Source: Climacium dendroides
Taxonomy: Eukaryota > Streptophyta > Bryopsida > Hypnales > Climaciaceae
Direction of reading: 5' to 3'
DNA: 64,000 nucleotides
Assembly (NCBI GenBank): GCA_950106755.1
Contig: OX467083.1
Span: 4,005,501-4,069,500, forward strand
Numbering within the stretch: the stretch's first letter is position 1; each line of letters begins with the position of its first letter. The notes under the pieces were generated by a model. It made no database searches. It was not told where the DNA came from and saw nothing but the letters and a program-made list of their open reading frames with translations. Position numbers and translations under genes: made by a program. This document shows, piece after piece, positions 56,548-64,000 of this stretch.

Positions 56548-57930
56548 TCAATAATTTCTAGGCTTTTTTTTACACAATGATTTTCTTCTTAATTTGAAGG
56601 GGCATTTCCTCTTAGTAATCTTTAAACACATTTGTGAATCCATAGTTTTCTCTATATTTATCAATGCTTTGTTTTGCAACAAAGCAGCTTGTAGTAATTG
56701 AAATCCTCCTTGAAGTTGAAGCATCTTTACCAATCCATGAGGAGGAATAAATACAGGAAGAGTCTCCCATGGGGCATATGAGCTCATGGTGTTGCTCAAC
56801 ATTTTAGCAATTCTCATCTCGTCAAGATTTTTAGATTGAAGGAAGTTTTGCAGCTCTCCACATGAAAAGGCCTTGACATGAACGCCTTTCACACGGCCAC
56901 TACGAGACACAAGAAGACCCCCATTGGAATCAGGTAGGTGATTGTAAGAAGCTACACCTTGCATCCATTCTGAGAAGCATATACTACCTGATATGATTGT
57001 TGGATGATCTGCTAGTGTAGATGAAGATGCAGGAGCTCTCCAAATTCTTGTTGGCTTATTGGGTTTGATTATTTTATCAAATAGCTCTAAGGTTTGATGC
57101 TTTGAAGGATTTTTAGGATAAAAAAAACAATACACAAAGTCACCTTTCCTTGCATCTGTAGCAAGATCTAAGTATGTTAATGGCACCCAAGGTTTTGTTA
57201 AAGGTTTAGCAGGTTCCAATAAACACATATCTACATTGTCATCTATATTTTTCACCTTTGCTTCGAATGCCAATTGCCCTTGATGATAATTAGGATATAC
57301 TACATGGATTTTGTAGTGAGAGGGATCTTCAATAGAATCATAAATTGTGTGTAGAGCACAAAGAGAGGCACCTCGATCATCCATAAGTCCCACAGTGCCT
57401 ACATATCTTTCTATTGCATTGGAAGATACTAATTCATCTAGCTTTGAAGTATCACACAAAAATACTCGTCCCACATGTCCAATCACCTTTTCAAATGACT
57501 GCTTCAACCACCTTGAAAATTGGGGATCCTCTTCTTGTTCTTCAAGTATTGGATCATCTACAAAGTAAGGGGCATGCATTTTCTTTTAGAAATTAATCTA
57601 TTCATTGCCATTTTCTTTTGGTTCAATTTTATATATTGATATTATTTTCATCAAGTTTAGAAAAAGACACATTCAAAATATATAATTAAATTGAAATTCT
57701 AGCCTACCTAATATTGGAGTAGCTCGTATGGTAATTCGATCTCCACATATTTCAACATTTTCATCTGGGGATATGAAGTGATTTCCCCGCATGACTTCTA
57801 CACACCAATCATGTGGAACACCAAATTCTCGTATTCTATTTTTGAGCTCATAGAATCGAGGTGTCTCTTTGTCCCATTCTATCTTCTTCGTTGTTTCTTG
57901 TTGTGGCAATTTGACCTCTAAAACTAACAT
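56548..57930 (-). CDS. trypsin-like serine protease-fold protein, probable pseudoprotease
   Basis: Two exons: 57,930-57,708 and 57,557-56,548. The 150-bp intron starts GTAGGC, ends TTTGTAG and keeps the frame, joining ATPIL to DDPILEEQEEDP. The product is about 410 residues. The first 75 residues form a small unassigned N-terminal domain (EWDKETPRFYELKNRIREFG). An acidic linker follows, then a chymotrypsin/HtrA-like domain (about 125-310): SLCALHTIYDS holds His144 in the catalytic position, NVDMCLLEP holds Asp184, and PDSNGGLLVSRSGRVKGVHV aligns with the family's P-G-N-S-G-G-P, so position 286 is Asn with Ser at 285. The nucleophile is thus displaced or lost. The tail is basic (KITKRKCPFKLRRK...CKKK), like a nuclear or nucleic-acid-binding signal. 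No signal peptide or membrane segment. The frame upstream of ATG 57,930 is open to 57,963 but without another ATG. A long intact frame and good splice sites argue for a real gene; the physiological role is unknown. Confidence 0.85.
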
Positions 57931-58001
57931 GGTGTGCACAATTTTGTCATCCACTTTGAACTATATCTAAGTATTATGTTTTGGACCAAGTCTAAACTTG
58001 G

Positions 58002-58008
58002 TATATAT
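58002..58008 (-). promoter_or_regulatory. candidate TATA box of the trypsin-fold gene
   Basis: ATATATA (minus strand) stands about 75 nt before the ATG at 57,930. With transcription starting about 30 nt downstream, the 5' leader would be about 40 nt. If an unseen upstream exon exists (an ATATAG acceptor-like word is at about 57,964), this box would be irrelevant. Confidence 0.35.
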
Positions 58009-58009
58009 G

Positions 58010-58995
58010 GGTACTTCATATATTAAATTCACCACTTCATGCATGTATTTGTATATGGACCAATTTTGGAAATTATAATTTATATGTGAACAACTATGAT
58101 TTTGTACATAAGTAATGCAATTGCATCATTACTTATATCAAAACAAGCATCTATATTTCGAATCTAAATGTTCATTCATTTTGTCCAAAGAATGTGAAAA
58201 TACCTCAAGTCTAATTTATTTTAAATTTAAATTTTATAATATACTCTTGGTGTTAATCAAAATAATCATTTTAATAAGCTCCAATGTTTGATTGAAATTT
58301 AAAAATTGCTCTACATAGGGTTTCAAAAAAGTAGATTATTAGATTGTTATAATCCCTATTTGTAGGCTATTTTGTAGCAACCTTGTATCTAAAGTACAAA
58401 TTGGAAACAAATAGGTTATTTTTTTTTTCAAGCATAAGACAATGAAGAGATGAGTCCACTTTATTTATCAAGCACTTTAGAAAATCAATTAACAAATTCA
58501 TCAAAAGCCTATTTGGAGTATAATTATGAAAAATTAAAAATAGAACTAAAAATAAATATCAAATTATCAAATCCAAGAATATCATGCAAAAAGTTACTTA
58601 GTAACATTGTAATTAAAATGGTTGAGAAGGAGCATGGGAAGATTCTCAAAAGAAGTGCGGAACTCTTTTGGGAGGTAATGATTTTCGATTGCAACCAACA
58701 CGACAATAATGGCTGACAAAAGAGTGGCTATGGTGTGAGGGTGAAGTAAAGTAGTCATTGGCACCATTTGAATTGTTTACATAACAAACATTCGTGAATG
58801 AGAACACATATAGGGTGTGGGTCCAAGAGACGTGATATGAGACGGTTATTTATTTCCAACCGTTGCATCTTTGTACATATTTTTTAAATTAGTGGATAAA
58901 TTGAAACTATGAATATTTCAACTCTATTATCAAGTATGTCACATCTTTACACATTATTTCTTCATATCCTTAATAAACAAATTAAACTTGAATTG
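58010..58995. other. intergenic DNA upstream of the trypsin-fold gene
   Basis: AT-rich. The ORF 58,450-58,716 plus (88 codons, Lys/Ile/Asn-rich) has no domain. A slightly GC-richer patch (58,620-58,870) might hold upstream regulatory sequence. No transposon end recognised. Confidence 0.4.
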
Positions 58996-58997
58996 GG

Positions 58998-59172
58998 GAG
59001 TTAGCATGTGAGCATAGAAGCTATTAGCACATGAGTCTAGGAATCTATATTATAGATATCTTTTATGGTTATAGGTGTATATGTTATAGGTACCTATGTA
59101 ATAGATTCTTTTCGTATTATAGCTAAATTTAAAACTTGTAATCTCACATCTCTACGCTCATATGCTAGCATT
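58998..59172. mobile_element. small foldback MITE with TTAGCAT-TGAGC ends
   Basis: GTTAGCATGTGAGCATAGA at about 59,000 pairs with TCTACGCTCATATGCTAGCA at about 59,152 (a few mismatches). The interior has TATAGGTGTATATG and TATAGGTACCTATG words, the latter partly palindromic. A relative lies at 59,705-59,935. No clear target duplication. Confidence 0.5.
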
Positions 59173-59704
59173 ATTGACTTGGATTTGAGCCTATTTTCAT
59201 TTGGAATCAAATAGACTCAAAATCTCAAATTCAGTGTCAAATTTTTATGAAATTTGTTATAAACATATGATTTGATGCTAGCTATAATATCATATGATTT
59301 CATAAAATTTTGTATACAATTCAAAAATTAATTCAATGAAACTTACTAAGTTTTTGTTTTTCATCACATAGAACATGCAACTCAACCCATAATGTAATTT
59401 TTTGAACAAACAAATTTAAAATTGTTTTTCAAGATTTAAACAAATACAAAAAATTTGAAATCATTCTATTTTGATTAATAAGATGAATTTTATATTAAAT
59501 TTTATTTTTGAGTTAAATATCCAAAAATCTCTTGTGGAACTAAAATTTCAATATTTTTTGCAAAATTAACAAAAAAGAAGAAGACATAAATTGCTTATTA
59601 AAGAACTAATACCTTCATAATTGACACTTTTCCATTTAATATCTAAATTATCAACAATCTATTGTTTTTTGTCATGTTGTATGTCTTTTCACTACAACAA
59701 TGCT

Positions 59705-59935
59705 AGTGTAAGCATGGAAATGTGAGCATATGAGCTTTGAGCATATGTATAAGTAGAAATCTTCCAACCATTGAAGGAGCTTATAACATAAACACTTGTA
59801 ATATAGGTAGCTATAACATAGTTCAACTATATTCATGGAAGGTTTTTATAATATAAACAACTATAACATAGGTGTATAGTATTCTAGGCTCACAAACTCA
59901 CACTCCTAGGCTCATCTAATAGCAACCCTCATTTT
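59705..59935. mobile_element. second, longer relative of the TTAGCAT-type MITE
   Basis: ATGCTAGTGTAAGCATGG followed by ATGTGAGCATATGAG opens the element. The right end carries TAGGCTCATCTAATAGCAA and CTCACACTCCTAGGCTC in inverted orientation. The interior shares TATAGGTAGCTATAACAT-like words with the copy at 58,998. More diverged than the first copy. Confidence 0.42.
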
Positions 59936-62059
59936 CACTAAATAGTTTTTCAATAATGAATATGAAATATTTTTATTACTCAACTTATTTTTTTTTAAAT
60001 AGATTTTTCACAAATTTTAGAAAATTAACTTTTTCTAATAATTAAAGAAGCTTGAAAAATAAATCATAACTACAAATTAAAATTCCTATGCTTGAATCCA
60101 CTCCAAAAAATAAAAATAATTTTTTTGACATTTTTCTATGAAAAAAATTTCTTGTTAAAATTATGCATATTCAATCTATAATTAATTTCAAAATTTTGTT
60201 TTGAAATTTTATTGAAAAATATTGGTTAGTAAGTAGCAAGTCCAATCGTATAGACATAGTCTTTTAATTGTATTTTACAACTTTTGTTTAAAAGCCTTCT
60301 ACAAATAAGTCTTCTAAGTTTCATTTTAAAATACATCTCTATGATTTCTGAAATATGAACTATCCCTAATCTTTATTCTTTACCCCACTCAAGGCCTACG
60401 AACTTCTTGAGAATAGTAATTGTAAATGAACCGTCCCACTTTGATATTTTTTCAAACATGGATGTGCTTGAGATTTTTACATTTAACTGTACAAAAGTAA
60501 AGACTACTTTGTTTGGTATGCATTTTTCACATTGAAATTTTGAAAATCCCCAAATGTAAAAAGTATGCAAGAGACAAGGGTCCTATTAATCTACAAGACT
60601 CTACATTACAAATATTGAGATTTTTTTCACCCTACTGAGAATTTTCCATTGAAAATTTGAAGAGAATACACTCTATCTTCTTAGTGGTTAGAAAGAATAC
60701 TCAAGCACTTGGTTTAGTGGGTTCATTTGATTTTTGTTTTGATGAGAACCTTTAGTTTGGAATATGCATTTTTTAATGCATTGACGCATATAGGGTTGCA
60801 TTTTATATGAGGTTGAGGGCTTAAGGTTCATAAATTTAAAAATGACAGAATTTGAAGCCCTTTGCAATTGAACACTAATATGCACTAATATGAACTACAC
60901 ATTGTTTTGAAGACTTTGGAATCTTCATGACAAAATGAAAATTGAATTTGAGGTGTAAGAAAGCCTTTGCAAATTGGATCTATCTAGGGTACATATTTAC
61001 ATGGACAAGGCCTATGAAAAATCTCTATATGGCCTAATTTTAAATGTTTGTACTTAGTCCCAGTCCATCATATATTCTAAATTTAGAATACTTATTAATA
61101 ACAATTGAGTTAACTTTTAGATTTTTTTAGCATAGTTATTTTCTTTCTACAAATAGGACAATGGCATAAAAATGATAAAGATTCTTTTTGCTCTTGCAAA
61201 CTAAGGGCTTGCGAGTAGTTGGAAATTGTATAGGGTGAACAAATATTTTCCCACCTTGACTAAAGTAGAGGCACCTATTTTTGCCACTTTAAGCAATTTC
61301 ACATAATTGTAGGTGGAATTAACATATGAAATTATTTTTAACACATTAGTAACTAAAAATCACAGATTTAAAAAAACAAATTTCAACATATATGAATATG
61401 TTAAGAATTTGTAAAATTCAAATACATGGTGTATCAAAACCATTTTTTACATTCATGTATGTTAATCGTACTTTTTACTTGGAGCCCACCTCCAACTTGT
61501 TGTAAGGTAGAAACATCCAATTTTGTCCCTGTATCTAATCCTTGTTCCATAAAGTGCCCTTAAAGTGTCCTTAGAGTTTCATTAATATATCTTACACATG
61601 TTTAACTTTGATTTGCTAACGCACTTGAAGGACACATATTCAACTTTGATTTGCTGCCAGCTAATTTTTCTGCAATTCAATTTTGGATACACCTATGGGA
61701 CAATTCCAGTGGTCTAGATAGCCAACACTTTGAAAAATCATAAAAATTACATACAATATTTGAAAAATCTATTTTTTTTAATATTCATGATTTTCACTTG
61801 CATATACTACAAAAATATTATTTTAAGGAAAATATGCCTTCAACTATATTGAATTGCTTAAAGTAATGGTTTTGGGTGGTTTTACCTTAATCCTTTTGTT
61901 GCAAAACTAAGGAATGTCAGTCACAATGCCATTCCTATGACATATGTCAAAAAAAATACTAGGATAAATATGTGATCTATTCTCTTTAGAAGTGATGCAA
62001 TTAACATTTGTTGAGCACGTGAAGTTGCTTTAAGTTGGAAGAAATTATCCCCAAAAGGA
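59936..62059. other. AT-rich intergenic DNA
   Basis: Only short ORFs (up to 65 codons). No domain, array, transposon end or RNA gene was recognised. Confidence 0.5.
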
Positions 62060-62760
62060 CCCAGGCTATTTTTTTTGTCAAAAAACACTCAAAATTGCCA
62101 TTTTTGCTACGTTCATCCAAGAAAATTAAGAATTTTCTTACAATCTAACCATAGGATCTTGTGTTTTACTTATATGAGATCATGTGGTATAATTTTCATG
62201 ACGTTTGACCATAAAGATTGGAAGATATTTGCATTCAAAGTTGGAATTTTTTTTGAACAATTGTCAGCAATTTCAATTGACTTTGACCACCATTTGTAGA
62301 ATTTTTTTGCACTATAGACTTTGAATTTAAGAAATTTTGTTTTCAATAATTGAATTGAAAGTCTAGGATTTTTTTTCAAACCCCCCGCTTCATTTTCATT
62401 CTTTAACAAATAGTTAAATAGAAGTAGGTCCAAGATTGAAAGGAAATCTAAATTGTAAATAGCTCTATGATAGGATTGAAACACAATAATTCCAACAATG
62501 ATATTATTCTGATAATCAAACTTAAACTTGTCAAACAATATTTTCTGAAAAATTGTGAAAATTATGTTTAGAAATAATTCCTGTAAAGTTGTTTTTTCAA
62601 AAAGATACTTAGATTTCTTGGAAAACAAGTTAGATTGTTTATAATTTTTACATCACTAATCCGAATGGAATGAATCAAATCTTTGCATTTAGACAAAAAT
62701 ACAATTTGTAAGGAAAAAAAATTTAATTTAATTTCATATTTTTGTGGATTTCTTTTTCTT
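62060..62760 (+). repeat. dispersed repeat family copy D (plus)
   Basis: AAAATTGCCATTTTTGCTACG, AACCATAGGATCTTGTG, TTTTTTTGCACTATAGACT, an AATTCCAACAATGATATT / AATCAAAC block and GAATGGAATGAATCAAA occur in the same order as in copy A. The minus-strand ORF 62,170-62,628 (152 codons, Phe/Lys/Ile-rich) overlaps the repeat and is probably chance coding in AT-rich DNA. Confidence 0.7.
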
Positions 62761-62910
62761 TCCAATAACACAAAAATTATGTTTAGGATGGCATAACTTT
62801 TACTCCTAAGTACCGGTTGAAATAAGAATTATATTCCCACAAAGCTAAGAAGTCCTAATATCTTATGAAAAGTTTCAAAATGTTTCACTAAAAATTGAGA
62901 TCATAGAAAC

Positions 62911-63066
62911 CTACCCAAAATCCATTTTGTCCCATGAAAAGACAATGGTCTTTTAGGGGATTGTTGGGTTCCAAATACAAACTTGGGTTTCTACCCAAAA
63001 TCCATTTTGTCCCATGAAAAGACAATGGTCTTTTAGGGGATTGTTGGGTTCCAAATACAAACTTGG
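62911..63066. repeat. perfect 80-bp tandem duplication
   Basis: Two copies starting CTACCCAAAATCCATTTTGT at 62,911 and 62,991 are identical over about 76 bp, diverging only at the last few bases. With no mismatch in the shared part, the event must be recent or an assembly artefact. Non-coding. Confidence 0.95.
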
Positions 63067-63640
63067 TTCCAAAAACATGCTATAGATGAACCTCTATACT
63101 TTTACCTCAATAAGCATTAAAATCTCATATAAGCATATACGAATATCACCCCCTTATATATTTTCAAAGAAAAATGTTACATGTTAAACATTACCAATTC
63201 TTTATAACATCTTTTATATATATAACTTGATAGTAGTCAAAAAGTTGAATATATGTTATTTGCTACATGTTGAAATCTTCTACTTTCTAACATATAAGAT
63301 ATCCTCACCCTTTTAGTAACACCAACTGTTCACCACCAACTAGAATAGAGTTCTTCACAACCTCTCATTCACCCAAATATGACAATGAATGTGTTTAATG
63401 AAATTCAACACAAGTATCGTGAAGGAATCGATGGAAGTTGAAGAGTTCTTTGAAATAACCAAGACATGGTGTACTTCAAGGATGTCTAGTGTCAATAATA
63501 GGTGTTTCATATGACTTCTAACTTTGAAAATTCATAGTGCATTCTCACAAAACTCTGAAAAGTCTCAAACTAGTAGCATTCACTTTTGCTTTCAATTGTC
63601 AACATTGTGATGTGATGTTTTCCCTGAATTGTGCTCTGAA
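63067..63640. other. AT-rich intergenic DNA
   Basis: Nothing recognised. Confidence 0.5.
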
Positions 63641-64000
63641 TTGCTTGTTTGAAAAGAAGTGCCTGTTCTAGGTGCGGATACCTTATGTAGCTCGCTGGCG
63701 AATGACAACCGAGCCCTGAGAGCCCCCGATACCCCGATACCCCGAATCTCCCGAAATGGACGGAGGAACGAAATGGGCGAGCAACGAAATTCAAACGTGG
63801 GCACTCAGAAGAATGACGGAGGATTCCCAGCTTCAGGGGACACCGGCGCAACGAAGAAGTTGGAGATGCTCCAGAGTTAAGACTTCCAGCGCCGTCCGTT
63901 AGTAGGTCAACCGGGCAGCCGGACGGAGAACCAGAGGCTGGTGTCGACGGCAGCCCACTGCCCAGCTTTGGAAAAAGAGAAGAGGGCAGACAGGCACGGC
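63641..64000. promoter_or_regulatory. GC-rich island at the window edge, possible promoter or first exon
   Basis: Composition changes sharply to GC-rich. GATACCCC repeats twice near 63,728-63,745. On the minus strand the last bases form a pyrimidine-rich tract, common around plant transcription starts. Open frames exist on both strands (63,570-63,851 minus, 93 codons; 63,659-63,880 plus, 73 codons) without a domain. It may be the start of a gene, or the end of an element, continuing beyond 64,000. Confidence 0.3.

Noticed and set aside
62170..62628. 152-codon minus-strand ORF
   Set aside because: Phe/Lys/Ile/Leu-rich peptide within a dispersed non-coding repeat; the other copies of the repeat do not keep the frame open.
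1..64000. CRISPR arrays, prokaryotic operons, rRNA or tRNA genes
   Set aside because: None seen. Tandem repeats present are contiguous or irregularly spaced and not CRISPR-like; no tRNA cloverleaf was recognised.

Overview
The window looks like nuclear DNA of a green plant with a large, AT-rich, repeat-dominated genome. It holds the 3' exon of an LHCII chlorophyll a/b-binding protein, a plant-type Ty1/copia retrotransposon, CACTA, hAT, PIF/Harbinger and piggyBac-type DNA elements, and one convincing spliced protein gene. There is no sign of bacterial or organellar organisation. The species cannot be named from the sequence. Host gene density is very low: one plausibly functional gene (56,548-57,930, minus strand) and one gene fragment (2,568-2,696, minus strand).

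Layout. 1-2,700: AT-rich start, a GC-richer promoter-like island (about 420-1,400) and the orphan LHCII exon. 2,700-9,660: AT-rich sequence with a Stowaway-like MITE, short tandem repeats, a decayed PIF/Harbinger transposase and a LINE fragment. 9,664-9,892: a CACTA-end MITE. 9,982-15,248: a full-length Copia element with 272-bp LTRs, ATTGG target duplication, a primer site matching the anticodon arm of tRNA-iMet, a 60-bp tandem repeat in the leader, and a gag-pol broken by four stop codons and one frameshift. 15,250-25,416: a GC-richer island, a second Harbinger relic and degraded coding remnants. 25,420-29,421: a 4-kb non-autonomous CACTA element with AAG target duplication, dense GACATC/GATGTC and ACGTGGC subterminal motifs and internal tandem repeats. 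29,425-35,707: piggyBac-type transposase relic, a probable LTR-like block and a broken unknown ORF. 36,000-45,990: tandem repeats, two more CACTA-end miniature elements (one a near-perfect 216-bp palindrome), another foldback element and copies of a dispersed repeat family. 45,998-51,111: a 5.1-kb hAT-like element with an 8-bp target duplication and GC-rich ends full of GTCCG/CGGAC words. 51,120-64,000: AT-rich sequence, foldback elements, the two-exon trypsin-fold gene, a perfect 80-bp tandem duplication and a GC-rich island at the right edge.

There is no operon-like co-operation. The window is an accumulation of transposons of at least six superfamilies around a sparse host component. Four elements with CACTA termini each carry an exact 3-bp target duplication (ATG, AAG, CTA, GAT), so this superfamily has been locally active. 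The host gene encodes a trypsin-fold protein whose His and Asp are in place but whose nucleophile motif reads Ser-Asn-Gly-Gly instead of Asn-Ser-Gly-Gly, which suggests a pseudoprotease.
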